Of a DNA stretch of 64,000 bases, positions 1 through 11,039 are shown piece after piece. The translations under genes were made by a program, and so were the position numbers. Location: assembly GCA_025267735.1 (NCBI GenBank), contig CM046303.1, positions 58,731,403-58,795,402 of the forward strand, in the 5' to 3' direction. Each line of letters opens with the position of its first letter. Position 1 is the first letter of the stretch. The DNA is from Mactra quadrangularis. Its lineage: Eukaryota > Mollusca > Bivalvia > Venerida > Mactridae. The notes under the pieces are model-generated. The model saw only the letters and a list, made by a program, of their open reading frames with translations, searched no databases and was not told the DNA's origin.

Positions 1-1957
1 ATGACTAGACAACTTGATGATGTAGGTCTTTTATTCAGACACTTTCAATAGCATTCACACAAAGCGTAGAAACCTTTTTCCAGCTTGTTTATACTCTCGT
101 ATGTTTAATTTAACAATGGATTCCATTGATATCATATTATTGGAAATATACGCTCGACTGACCGCTTTAACAGTGATTTCCAATGTATATGCAAATAACT
201 TCTTCTGTCCAATATAGGACTTTCTTAAGAATATATTGAAAAAGCTTAGCGATAAGACGAGACAATGATCTATGGATCAGTCAAAGATTTGTAATGGTCA
301 TCTGTATTCAGTGGACACTGGTCACTTTTTACTGTATTCTTTATACTGAAGAATTGCTTTTATCGATTTTGTGAAAACGTTATTGGCACAGTGACTTACT
401 TTTTGTCACTCTGATTGTAGTTTCGAGTATTCTGATCAAAAGCGACCGACACTGTTCCGAGTAAAAACACTATTGTTAGGAAAAAGTTAGGGAAATGAAG
501 AGCCTCGTATTTTGCTCTCACGAGCATAGATCGGGTACAAGTCCGAACACTGGGTCTGGTACCTGTCGCAACGTATTTCAACATGTGAGCCGTCCTCTTA
601 TGTTCCCCTAGGTCGAGTTTAGAGCAGAAGTTTTTTCTTCCAACTGTTGCTTTGATAGAAATATAATACTATTAATAATTTTTCATTGTGGTTTATGTAA
701 AACAATTGTTTTTAAACACTAACATTAATTTTACGGGTATAATATTTTTTTTCCTATCTGGGTTTTTACATCTTAAATTCCATAAATGCAGATATGGATT
801 TCAGTTTGATTGAAATGAAAAAAAAATCAAAAGGCTTTTTCAGTACTTTGGTTGGGAACAACGGGCACCCTTTCTTTATACAGTACGTATAGGAACTTAT
901 GTTGCAATTTCACTGTTAAGGACATTAACAAAGTACTTGGTAAATTCCATTGGGTCGTCATGTTATTGTACATAAATTTTACAGAACCAATTCTGTTCCA
1001 TCTGCAATCTAACTGCTGAAAGACAAACTCCCAAAGCAACAAAATTCACTTTTGTTTGGGATGTCTTTGGGATTAAAATTTTAAATTCCTCCTTTTATGG
1101 GAGAAACACAAAACTCCAAGATGGTGTTGCACAGTATCAAAGTATGTACTTCTTATGAAAACAAACATTAAGTTTCACTTCTATTCATAGGAAGAGCAAA
1201 TTTTAAGAAAATTTGTACTTGTATCGATGATAATTAAAAGCTTTCGGATATATGCATGCTCGTTTCAATAAGTAATCAATATTGTCGATTTAATTAAGTA
1301 TCGAGAATCCTGATAGCCTCTGGGTATGGGAATGGAAATTTGCAACCGTTCTTGTGTTTGACCAATAGATTATATTTTTGTTAGACTAACACGCCACGTT
1401 AATAAATTAACCAAAACTGTAACCTGTTGGAAGTACTTTTCAAATTATTAATCCGCGTTTATTCAAACATTTCACGACGCTTAAATAAAATATAGGTTAG
1501 CAATATCACCAAACTTACGAACGGAGAAACAAAAGCACATGCGCACACCTGAATGCACAAACAAATGAAAAAGCGGGCACACAAGAACGCACTATCATTC
1601 ATGCAACTATCATTTCAACGAATTTAATCACGTTATTATTCTAGCTTGTTTATAAATGTCGAATAAAAATGACGTATTTACAACTTCTGAATATTCCGAG
1701 TACATCAATGTTATCCTGAATGCAGTAGTAATTACCTCTATTATATATAACATTTGCTCATCGGTGAAAGTATAATAAACTTGATGTATTAAATCTGAAC
1801 AATCTATGCAATATAATGATTATTTTTATAAATAAAGCATCTATCTATCTAACTATAAAATATATAAAGAGCGACAAAGTTTAGTTCTTGCTGGTGATGA
1901 TTTTGAGTCGTTGTGTTTTATATACATTCGTAATGTTAAAGCCGGCTGCTCGTTAGC
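1..1957. other. AT-rich stretch, no gene seen
   Basis: No open frame here looks coding; the frames are short and low in complexity. Near 1836-1855 a run of ATCT-like repeats follows an AATAAA-like string. This is the kind of tail that ends some non-LTR retrotransposons, but I see no coding remnant upstream of it. Confidence 0.6.
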
Positions 1958-2275
1958 ATGTAGGTTTTTGTTGTTAGGCCTAATGTCTTAGGAGCACCTT
2001 TTATATGTCATATTACGGCGGCCAGACACTTTACTGACGTTCGTGGAAAGGCTGAATCTCTGGACTTAGCAGTTAATCAGTAAATAGTCGCATGTTGCTG
2101 TCAGTGACAGACAGCTGCCGTACACGATTTAGAATCAGTTGAAGGACGGAGAATGTCCGTAGAAATTCGTACATGACCAAGCTCCACGAAAGTATGTCCC
2201 GCCCGGGAATCGAATCTACGACCCTTCGATCAGTCGACTTATGTACTGCCGACTGAGCTAGCTAGGCGACTGTAA
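1958..2275 (-). mobile_element. tRNA-derived SINE, family A, diverged copy
   Basis: The tRNA-like head lies at the right end and reads on the minus strand. It has an A-box-like TAGCTCAGTCGGCAG and a B-box-like GTAGATTCGATTCCC, which are the internal promoter elements of RNA polymerase III. The body shares landmarks with the copies at 13.66 kb and 22.2 kb: a clause about a stress-free sequence block containing TGTATGACC-like and CGTGGAAAGGCTGAATC-like strings, a TCAGTGACAGAC block and a CTCCACGAAAGTATG block. The 3' end (low coordinates) is more degraded than in the other copies, and I could not identify a target duplication. It is assumed to be non-autonomous, copied by a LINE. Confidence 0.7.
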
Positions 2276-2384
2276 CAGAATGTCATCAACAATTTATGAA
2301 AGAGTCGAAGGTGTTGATAAACGGTACCAATAACAACCAATATAATAGGGACAGAACACTGATGTCTGTGCAATGTGTGGGGAA

Positions 2385-2535
2385 GTACTTGGTATGTGTC
2401 ACAGGGTGAGAATGATATTCAGCCTGAATGGGACTCGAACCTAGGACTTCTCGCTTGCAAGGCTAGTGCTCTCCCGACTAAGCTAACCGGCCGCTTACGT
2501 ATCCTTTACCCCATATTGTGAACAGGTAAGTACCG
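2385..2535 (-). mobile_element. tRNA-like SINE fragment, family C, copy 1
   Basis: On the minus strand this reads as a tRNA-like fold: an A-box region GGTTAGCTTAGTCGGGAGAGC, shown here only up to its core TTAGCTTAGTCGGGAG, then an anticodon loop CTTGCAA, then the B-box GGTTCGAGTCCC. Flanking sequence on both sides is also shared with the next copy 272 bp to the right. The homology therefore covers more than the tRNA head, which argues for a SINE or tandem duplicate rather than a working tRNA gene. I do not see a convincing acceptor stem. Confidence 0.55.
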
Positions 2536-2654
2536 TGGAATACCCCCAACAAACTGGAAATTAGTCTCGAAATTTAGGACTCCAGGCTGTTTAAGGGACA
2601 TAATTTATTACAAGCGTTTCACAACTGACCAAGTAATTAAATCGCTGTCCCACG

Positions 2655-2800
2655 TTGGGTGCCAAACGTCACATGGTGAGAAAAATATGCAGCCTGACCG
2701 AGACCCAAAACCTAGAACCCCTCGCTTACAAAGCGAGTGCTTTCCCCACTGAGCTTTCCGCGCCGCTTACACATCCTTCTCCCCATAATCCGAACGTATA
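2655..2800 (-). mobile_element. tRNA-like SINE fragment, family C, copy 2
   Basis: Second copy of the tRNA-like unit, offset by 272 bp from the first. The minus strand shows AGCTCAGTGGGGAAAGC, then a perfect 5-bp anticodon stem CTCGC/GCGAG around the loop TTTGTAA. The T-arm region is decayed (GGTTTTGGGTC instead of GGTTCGAGTCC). The loss of the B-box core makes Pol III transcription unlikely. Confidence 0.55.
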
Positions 2801-3229
2801 ATTACCTTGCCATATGTTTCAAACATACGTTAAAGTATCAGTCTAATGTGTTTTAGTACAAGGTTGCGATTAATAGATCTTTCTTGATAGTTGTATCAAC
2901 CTACGAGTAATCATGATCAGCACTTTTGCCACTAAGCCGACAGTTGTGTTATTACTTAAATTCCCTAGCGGATAGGAAGTTAATTTATTTCATCATTACA
3001 TTATATCAATCATGAAATCCATATAAATCTAATAACCTTGTAGGACTGTTAGTAGTTTGTCATCAAATATCACCTCGAGTCAAATTCCATAAATTTGTAA
3101 TGCAAATGTCATGATGCTTATATACGTTAAATTACAAAATAGTCCCATCCTGTCTACACTCTATAATGACAAAATGTACGAGAGTATCTATTCTGTATAA
3201 ATTATGTAATAGAGGAAGTGAAGCATTAT
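2801..3229. other. AT-rich stretch, no gene seen
   Basis: No coding signal. A weak tRNA-like string around 2880-2960 on the minus strand may be a third, heavily decayed family C head; it is not called separately. Confidence 0.5.
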
Positions 3230-3233
3230 ACAG

Positions 3234-3398
3234 TTATTTCATGTGTAATTTTGGTACGGTCAAACTGTCGTCCCGAGGTGAGGGGATAGTGCTTTGAAAT
3301 TTTGCCCGAGCCGAACACAAAACAGTTTAAAACACGACCCCCGACATCGAGGGACAACTGTTTGACTGATCCCAAATTAGATATGAAATAATTACCTG
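3234..3398. mobile_element. Small palindromic MITE / fold-back element
   Basis: The two halves are imperfect inverted repeats of about 45 bp. The left arm starts at TTATTTCATGTGTAATTTTG and the right arm, read on the minus strand, starts at TTATTTCATATCTAATTTGG; both continue through a GTCAAAC block and a GTCCC block. The centre (about 3290-3340) is not palindromic. There is no coding capacity. The superfamily is not identifiable, and I did not find a clear target duplication. Confidence 0.55.
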
Positions 3399-3856
3399 TT
3401 CAATTTATGTTTTTACAGTACTTGCAGGAGTAAAAAAGAACAAGAAAATATGTTTCCAAATAAATATATAAATGTATTTACGTCAGGTTTATGATCAAGA
3501 TCGATGGGCGCTTGATGCATTTGAAGGAGTCAGGTAAATCCCAAACACCTCGCAGCAGTTACAATCCCTTACATTAAGTCGGTAACAGTTCAACTAGCAT
3601 AGCATGACGTTTATACGAACGTGCAGAAAACAATCGAAACTATTGACCGGTCAACAGTTCGCTAACGTGGATACTCGTAGTTCTTAGAATTTCAGAAAAC
3701 AGTGACAAAATATACCAAATAAATTTATACAAGGAATCAAGTAATAATATTATTTATCGATCCATTTTCATTTATTGCCTTAAATTTTGCCGAGAGTTAG
3801 CCTTTAACTCTGTTGTAACTTTTGGAACGATGAAAGAGTTTTGTAAATCGTGCCTC
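3399..3856. other. AT-rich stretch, no gene seen
   Basis: No coding frame, repeat or RNA signal is visible between the palindromic MITE and the large TIR element. Confidence 0.5.
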
Positions 3857-3860
3857 TATA

Positions 3861-3888
3861 CAGCCGTTTCGCGTTAAGTTAAGCAATT
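3861..3888 (+). repeat. Left terminal inverted repeat
   Basis: 28 bp, starting CAGCCGTTTCGCG and ending GCAATT. It matches the right terminus at 28 of 28 positions in inverted orientation. Similarity fades immediately inside, apart from short AT-rich matches. Confidence 0.9.
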
Positions 3889-4050
3889 ATTGAGAAAATA
3901 TGTCACATGAAATTTATGTTGCAGCACTCAAAAGTTTGTTTAAAAATGTAAACTTCAACCTTTCACGGACTTAAAATCAGAAGTTTTTTTAATAACAAGT
4001 TCGTTAATAAGTAAATATTTGTGATGAGTTTTACCTGGTAATTCTTATCC

Positions 4051-6699
4051 GTGAATTACGTTACTGTAGTGAATCAATTATTAACAATGTCTAAAATTAA
4101 AATACAAACCATGTGTGACACCGATGATGAGTTTTTTTCAATTCCTTGATCATTTCTCCCTATCAAACAACCAACACATAACAAGAACAAATATGTATAT
4201 CAAACATAATAAGGACGAAACAAATAGATTATAGACTATTTTATTGGCTTTTTTCTTTTAGAAAAAGTCCTTTCCCTGTCAAAAAGTATAGATAATGATA
4301 AGCATGACATACTTTAACATTGAAATATCGATACAAAATGTCATACCCTTTCCTAAAAGTATTCAAACTACGGTGTCAAAATATTGAAAGGATAGTGTAG
4401 TACAATAGTGTGTATTTATATGTTCTAATGGTAACGTAATTCACATAAATTTTATTTTATATGGCGTGAATCTATAAAAGTAAATACTGTTAACTAGAGA
4501 TATAAAATGGAAAAATCTTTTTAGTGTATAGTTCATTTGTGCTAATTTTTAGATTTTAAGCAGTAGATTGGATGACTTCGGACTTTTATATAATTGAAAC
4601 CTTTGTACGACATACGCAGTTATATAAAATTTCAAAATGCCTTTTAAAATACATTGCAAAATGATTAATACGAAGCTGTGATAACAAATAAATGTCTACA
4701 ACACTGAATACGTAGTAAATACTTGATAAAGCTATAAAGGGACATATCATGGAGAACCATAATGTCGCTAATTTAAGAAAAGAAACGGTAACGTAATTCA
4801 CAATATATTTGTACAAAACTTCTTTCATGTTTGAAAATGTTCTATATTGCTGACACTCTAACTTAATTTAACAATAGAGAAATCCTTGTTCTGCCAATGA
4901 TGAAAACTAACTTATTGGTCATTATGTATAATTTATTATTAGTTAACGAGTTTGCAAACACAATTTTCCAAACTGTTAACAATGATTTAAATGGAGGGGC
5001 ATATTTTCTGTTATATGAAATATTTTCATATTTTACATACGAGGCATTTTTGGAAGCCTGCAGTTTATACATGATTTATTTCTGTTTCATGGGACTAAAC
5101 GTAAAAGAACATCACTCAATTCTCCTTGTCAAGATTGATTTGAAGCTTTAAAAATATATTTGATGCATGAAAAATAAGTTTACATGTAACATGTTTCAAC
5201 ACTTCTAGTATATTGAACTTGAAGCATTCCGACGTCAGCGTTGAGTAACGATGATGTAACTTCTTATTGTAAAGACAAGTGCATGGTTTTCTCACTCCAC
5301 ATAATCACCAATTTAGATATAACATATTTTATTGCCTACATGTAATTATTATTGTAATAATTACCAACGTTCTTATACATAGAATATACATAACAGTATC
5401 TTAGCCCACAGTATGTCTGCCCACAAGTTTGCACCGCTGGTTGTCTCTTGCGTCAAGTGTTGATAAATTTGAACTGTAGCACAGACAATTTTACATCTAG
5501 ATTCTCTATCTTCTTGTCTGCCTTATTCACAGAACATGAAGTTTTCCAGCTACCCGTTCTCTCTGTGAACTTCATGTTTACTACTATGTCAGAATATCTT
5601 CTTCTCTACATAAAAGGAATTGGGCACTGCTACCTTTTTAATTAAATCGCATAATTCATCTGCCTTATAATCAATTGTCGCTACATTTAGATTAGTGTTA
5701 CAACGATCTGCAACTTTGCCTTTTATCGTCATGCGCCTCCTTTGGTTTTTGCTTTTATATATTGTATGGGTCCATAATCGTATACATTTTTGTCTCATTC
5801 TAAATATATTTGGACCTATATTGGTTGTTAGTTTTTAAAATGTTTTAAAGTTTTAATTCAATTAATTTTCTCTTTTCAAGTAGCTTTAGCCATATTTTGG
5901 CTTTCTTCAATCTCTCTATGCCCTTTGCATCTAAACATTGCTTTTACCCACTGGCCAAACAAAATTAGAGGGATTGTGAATTACGTTACCGCTCTCTGAA
6001 TTACGTTACCATTGAAAATGTGTGTCTAGCATGGACATATGAACAATACAAAATAATTGTTACTGTGTAACTAAAATAATGCCCCAGAAAAAACAACTGA
6101 TACAAAACTGATTTATCTATTATGCACTTGTATGATGAAACTATTTAAGAAACATACATGACTCACATTCATCATAAAATATTCGTAAAAGTCTCTTACT
6201 TATGCAATTTCCTTCTTCAAAAACTTTCAAAATATTGACACCTCAACGTTCTTAGGTGTTGCTGTATATTTAACCTGTTATAATTGACCCTGGGTCCTAA
6301 TTTCGGCGACTAACTGATATATGCGGTAACGTAATTCACAATAACGTAATTCACGAATCGATTGTTTATTGGGCTGTTTATTTAATTGCATCAAAGCAAT
6401 GTTAATTCATTTGGTTATTACTTAAGTTTATAAGAGGGTAGTTTAGATGGAATTTAGTAAGTGGATATAGGTAATGTTAGTGTGTATGAAAACAGCTAGT
6501 AACGTAATTCACTAAACCTAGGTTTTATTGAGTGAATACCGTTCTGAGGAGATGTGTGGATTTTACAATTAATTAACAACCAATCTCATTTGTCAATTGT
6601 GTGCTACATACATTGAGTAGTTCCCAGAAGATAAATACATATATATAATGCAATGAACATCATGCCAGCAAGCCTGTGGAAAATGGTAACGTAATTCAC
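4051..6699. repeat. Nine dispersed copies of GGTAACGTAATTCAC inside the TIR element
   Basis: Copies on the plus strand lie at 4430-4444, 4787-4801, 6325-6339, 6342-6354, 6499-6512 and 6685-6699. Copies on the minus strand lie at 4051-4064, 5976-5990 and 5997-6010. Two pairs sit almost back to back (5976/5997 and 6325/6342). Most are exact over the 13-bp core TAACGTAATTCAC. Apart from one mismatched variant near 13029-13042, I see none elsewhere in the window. Arrays of short repeats near transposon ends often bind the transposase; that is a known principle, and its use here is inference. The core ATTACGTTAC is also one base from a PAR-bZIP/NFIL3-type site. Confidence 0.85.
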
Positions 6700-7057
6700 G
6701 TGAATTTGTGGGACAGCAAAGTCAATGCGTAAATATTTTTATGATGTAAGTTGTGGAAGTTCAAACTATTGCAGTTGTTTGGCCTATGTGTATGCTTTAT
6801 GATGAAAGTCAGAATTCTCATTCCTTGAGCAGAATAGGGCGACAATAAATCTGAATATCAATTGACCCAAACAGTGGGACAAGGTATTTTGATGAATATG
6901 CAACATTCCCGCTGAGTAAAATTATCATCTAGTAATGGTTATGTTTATAAATGTATATGTTTTCGGTGAAGACATATGTCTCCTAGGTAAAAGACAAATT
7001 TGGTAATAAACCATGCTATATTCTTAGTAAAAATACTATGTGACATGATATTTTTGC

Positions 7058-7085
7058 AATTGCTTAACTTAACGCGAAACGGCTG
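7058..7085 (-). repeat. Right terminal inverted repeat
   Basis: Exact inverted partner of 3861-3888. It is followed by TATATTCC, so the base pairs outside the repeat repeat the TATA seen on the left side. Confidence 0.9.
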
Positions 7086-7089
7086 TATA

Positions 7090-7975
7090 TTCCATGAATT
7101 GTACTATTTTATCGCATTTTGATTAAAGTTAACAATTATTGAAAAATTTAGAAAGTCTATTACAGATTTATGTATTTATTATCGACCACTATCTATTGAG
7201 ATCCAGTCTACATGCTCTAAGATCTATGTCTTAGGAACTTTCATAAAAGGTAGAATCGCTGCCTGCTTACTTCTAACTCAAAACGGTCTTAATAGGCTTC
7301 CGTACCACACCAATAATACAGTTTTGTAAGTTTCAGATTTACTCAAATTATTTCTAAATTACTAAAATTATTTCAAATGATCGAATAATCCTGTTGATCA
7401 ATAAATTGATTTTATAATTAAAGGGATATTCAGGCAAATGACTGTGCCAAAAGTATAGAACCAAGTTAAGTCTTCAAAACAGTATTAAGAGTGTAAGAAA
7501 TCACTTACTTATAACATTTGTCACTTATAACATTCAACTGAACGAATTAAAACATGTGGCATACACATTGTTGAAAACGAAAGTAGGATACTGAGGTAAC
7601 CGCCAAGCCATTTATAGATTTGTTATATGTCGTACTTGCTGAAATTAAACATTTTCATTGGTCGCTTCGTGTCTTTTCAACATTCGTAGGCGGTTAGGAT
7701 ATCTTTTTAATAGAATTTTACTGATGTTGCACAATAACAAGCTCTAGTATCTTCTCATTAGTAAATGCATAGTTTAACACTAATATACTTTTAGCTAATC
7801 TGACCCACTTGGGTCTAGTTAGGAAACACACCAAACATTACGAGAAAATAAAGAAATATTTTGCCAAGTAATATAACAGTGTGTCTGTTGCATTTACAGT
7901 TATAAAAATATAATTCAAAATAAGGAAATATGAAGTTGAATCTTTGTCTGTATATCCCTTTAACACAGATTTATA
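7090..7975. other. AT-rich stretch, no gene seen
   Basis: No coding or RNA signal seen. Confidence 0.5.
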
Positions 7976-8122
7976 GTTCATTTTTTTCTCAACTGTCAGA
8001 ACATGAATAATTTCACGGTGACTTCGTGTTCTTTTTCTTCCGCTCGTGATATTGTGGTACGTGAAGTGGGAATTCAAGCACCACGAAATTATTCAAATTT
8101 TGGCAGTTGAGAAAAAATGAAC
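7976..8122. mobile_element. Short fold-back element
   Basis: The left arm begins GTTCATTTTTTTCTCAACTG. The right arm, read on the minus strand, begins GTTCATTTTTTCTCAACTGC; both continue through GAATAATTTC and a GGTG block. The arms are about 60 bp with scattered mismatches and leave only a short loop. It lies directly beside the hAT-type MITE but is not part of it. Confidence 0.5.
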
Positions 8123-8150
8123 CAAACAAATGATAAGCTTGTCTTTTTAC

Positions 8151-8887
8151 TGGGGCTGTCACGATACGTCAGAAGCGTATCGCGATATATTGCAATTATG
8201 CAAGCACCGTATCGCAATACCTACCACGATATATTGTGGGGGGTTTAGATTCGTTATCTTACATGCAGCTACTGAAAGAATCTAGCTTCTTGGAGTCTAT
8301 AAGGTCATTTAGAACTGTGAAATATGTTTTGCAAATAAAAAGGTGTATAGGTTGAAAGAAACATCAACCCCTCAGCTGCAGAACATCCTATAGCAATCAA
8401 GCTCCTGAATGCCATGCTTGTTTCATAACGTCTTGTCCCGAAGTATTCTCGAGATCTTAGAGCATGTTTTGCACAAGTTTCGTACAACCAATCGAATACG
8501 CTCCATTCAGCTGAAATTTTAGTAACTTAGGCTTAAATTGAATGAACGATGGAAAAACTAACGTTTCGGTACTTTCATTTTGCGAAGGTAAGAATTTCCA
8601 ATGAAATAAAAAATATCGCCAAATACCGGTACGTTAAATTCCTACCGCAGTACGTATTGCGGCAGCTGCGTATTGCAATATACCGGTATTTTTTTTTATA
8701 TTTTTTTTTTGGTTTCTTTTACGTCGCATTCAACACATATATAGGTCATATACACGACGGCCAGCTCTTCCTACTACAGGTTTCCTGGACACTTTTTCTA
8801 TCACCAGTACTAACTTACCCTACCACGAGGCCGACAACTCATGTATAGGGTATGACCTGCCGCGACCGGTATATCGTGACAGCCCTA
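8151..8887. mobile_element. hAT-type MITE with exact 8-bp target duplication
   Basis: The termini are TGGGGCTGTCACGATA on the left and, read inward from the right, TAGGGCTGTCACGATA. The direct repeat CTTTTTAC flanks both sides exactly (8143-8150 and 8888-8895). An 8-bp duplication together with ends close to CAGGGCTGTC is the hallmark of the hAT superfamily. Subterminal CGATATATTGCAAT and CGTATTGCAATATA blocks form further inverted repeats. The minus strand around 8305-8487 has a 60-codon open frame without a recognisable domain. A later SINE insertion (8690-8864) inflates the length; without it the element is about 554 bp. A partial second copy lies at 37649-38022. Confidence 0.9.
8690..8864 (-). 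mobile_element. 5'-truncated SINE (family B) nested in the hAT MITE
   Basis: The insertion is bounded by an 8-bp direct repeat, ACCGGTAT, at 8682-8689 and 8865-8872. Its left side is a long T-run (the poly(A) tail of a minus-strand insertion). The body shares AGGTCAT, CGGCCAGC/CGTCCAGC, TTTCCTGGAC and AGTACTAACTTACCC/AGTACTCACCTACCC blocks with the full SINE at 10124-10398. The tRNA head is missing, as expected for 5' truncation during reverse transcription. Removing it restores a continuous hAT terminus. Confidence 0.8.
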
Positions 8888-8895
8888 CTTTTTAC

Positions 8896-10111
8896 TAAGC
8901 TAAGCAACAAATATGAAAAAAAACAACAAATATATGGCTAATGCGTGTTGTTATCGTCGTCTATGTGTTTGAAAATGAAAGACAATAATTTTACGCATCA
9001 AACTGGCAGATTGTTCATGGGAGAAATACCCAATATGATTTCCTCACGTCTCTATCAGCACTCACCGTCGTTATTGGATACACTTATTTCAGAAAGAAGC
9101 AGCCGCAGTAATACAATCGACTAACTCAAGGAGTCGTAGAGACGAGTGAAACAAGTGAGGCATACATGCCACCGGTACGATATTAATGCGAGGGAGGTGA
9201 TTATGAGAATTTTTGTTTACTGGTATATATCTGGAATGCCATGTAAAAAGTTCTTACATGCGTCGTTTGTATAATGTTAATAATTGAGAGTGCGTGGTGT
9301 ATGAAAAAGAAGTGAATACATAAGTATTATCATGAGGAATATGGATAAGAAATTCATAGTTTTTCTTGTCGTTTTCTTCCTTGTACTGATGCAAACAGGT
9401 AAGATTTTATACTCAGTCTGATATAATACACAGTTTTCTATACTTTTATGTTGAATAAAACATGCAGGAGATGTGGTGTGCAAGATTTAAATAGCTATTG
9501 CTTTCGAATGAGATAACTAATAAGTATATGTCAAAATGAGTGCCTTTATTTTTATTTTACATGGGCCACAAAATATGAAAAAAACGGTATGTTTTTCTAC
9601 TATAACATAGGAACAATTTATAGTTTGGCCAGTAGGTTTTATAAATAAGGGGGTAAATTGTAACATAGGTTAATATGCGACATGGATAAGAGTTGTCTCA
9701 AGTTTTAATAACCGACCTACAGTCGTATTCCATGTGTTCTCGATATTGAAATATACATGTACTTTGTATAACGTTAGATTTAGTGATAAACGCAGGTGGG
9801 TACGATAGAAATGTTATATCATAAAATACATGTTGTGGTAGACTGTTATACTGAGCAGGTGTAACAATGCGTGATCACCTTGTTGAAGTATTTGCAATTG
9901 TGTATTGAAACGCATGCGTTCTGAAATGGCAAAGAATATGTGGTGTACCTTAGTAAAACTTTTTGTTTGAAACAAATACTTTCTGAAATGACGATGAAAA
10001 TATGTAATGCTATTATTCGTATAATATGTGAACAATAATGCTCCCATCTCTCAAGTATGTAACAATATACACGTACATGTATATACTAGTACCTCTTTTT
10101 ATGTTAGTAAC
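8896..10111. other. AT-rich stretch, no gene seen
   Basis: No coding frame that I can support. The segment around 9050-9170 has weak inverted similarity around CCTCAC/GTCTCTA blocks, but it is too short and imperfect to call an element. Confidence 0.5.
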
Positions 10112-10123
10112 TTGTAAATATCT

Positions 10124-10398
10124 TATTTATTCGCCGTGTCAACACAATTTAGGTCATTTTACGGCGTCCAGCACACCTAATCTAGCTTTCCTGGACCATT
10201 GTCTTTAACCAGTACTCACCTACCCTTCCACAAGGCCGGAAACTTCTCCATATTATATAATCAATGGAGGAAAATCGACACTATTGTCAAATTTTCATGG
10301 AAGGGTATAACATCCCCGGGTGGGATTCGAACTCGCACCCCCTCGGGCACGAGATTCCAAATCCCGGCTCGCTACCAACTGCGCTATCGACCGGGGTT
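10124..10398 (-). mobile_element. Full-length tRNA-derived SINE, family B
   Basis: It is flanked by an exact 12-bp target duplication TTGTAAATATCT (10112-10123 and 10399-10410). The minus strand starts at the right end with a tRNA-like head: A-box TAGCGCAGTTGGTAGCG, an anticodon-like loop TTTGGAA, and B-box GAGTTCGAATCCCA. The body follows, with a TTTCCTGGAC-type block near its 3' end (minus strand GTCCAGGAAAGC). The tail lacks a long poly(A). The length (275 bp) is typical of tRNA SINEs. The intact A and B boxes and the perfect duplication mark it as one of the younger insertions in this window. Confidence 0.88.
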
Positions 10399-10410
10399 TT
10401 GTAAATATCT

Positions 10411-11039
10411 ATATAATATATGAATTGTTTCTTATCTGCTTGCAATGTAGAACCCTAAGAAATTGTAAGTTAAACCCGCTATTACAAAAAGCAACAATTT
10501 AAGTCATATAAAACATATGAACACATTTGAAATATAACAATTTTGTTTGGACAAAATGAATAAATGTAAATCGAAGGCTAGTAATTGTTATATTGAAGTT
10601 TTGTAAAAGTTCGGCAAATGGAATTTTGTAACAATCATGACAATCGCTAAAACAAGCGTACGCCATTTTGAACCTGAAAGCTGAACATCGGTGCAATTGC
10701 ATGTGTACTATTTTATAGAGCAATATTAAAATATTTATTCTATATTAATATGTTATCAAAGTATGGGAAACGTCGTTGAATTGAAAACACACTTAATGTT
10801 TTTAAACACAATTATTTTCATTATGAAAAGAGCGCTTCACAAACGTGGTCTGTAGTAATAATAACAATAAAGTAATGTGTGTCAAAACTTAATGTTACTT
10901 ATATTTTTAAAACCATAATAGAGCCTATTTGTAGAATTATATGTGTAATAAATGAGTGTTTGTGATAATGTTAAAACCAGCAACGATTTATATGAACTAT
11001 GTTTGAGCACAGTAAATTCATAAATAGAAAACGTATGTG
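10411..11039. other. AT-rich stretch, no gene seen
   Basis: No gene signal. Open frames on the minus strand are short and overlap repeats. Confidence 0.5.

Larger units (their letters stand above)
3861..7085. mobile_element. 3.2-kb TIR-bounded DNA transposon, non-autonomous, unknown family
   Basis: The two ends are perfect 28-bp inverted repeats (3861-3888 and 7058-7085) that begin CAGCCGTTTCGCGTTAAGTT. They are flanked by TATA at 3857-3860 and TATA at 7086-7089, so the target duplication is either TATA or just TA. Inside are nine copies of a 13-15 bp motif (see the separate entry). The open frames inside (at most 84 codons) show no transposase signature: no DDE-like spacing, zinc finger or helix-turn-helix that I can see. 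A TA duplication would suit Tc1/mariner relatives, but a 3.2-kb non-coding interior with many subterminal repeats is unusual for that group. I therefore leave the superfamily open. Confidence 0.8.

Noticed and set aside
2880..2960. Possible third tRNA-like head on the minus strand
   Set aside because: Only a loose A-box-like and B-box-like resemblance; no shared flank with the two clear copies.
8305..8487. Minus-strand 60-codon frame inside the hAT MITE as a transposase fragment
   Set aside because: No hAT dimerisation or DDE motif; the second copy of the element has stops and frame changes in the same place.
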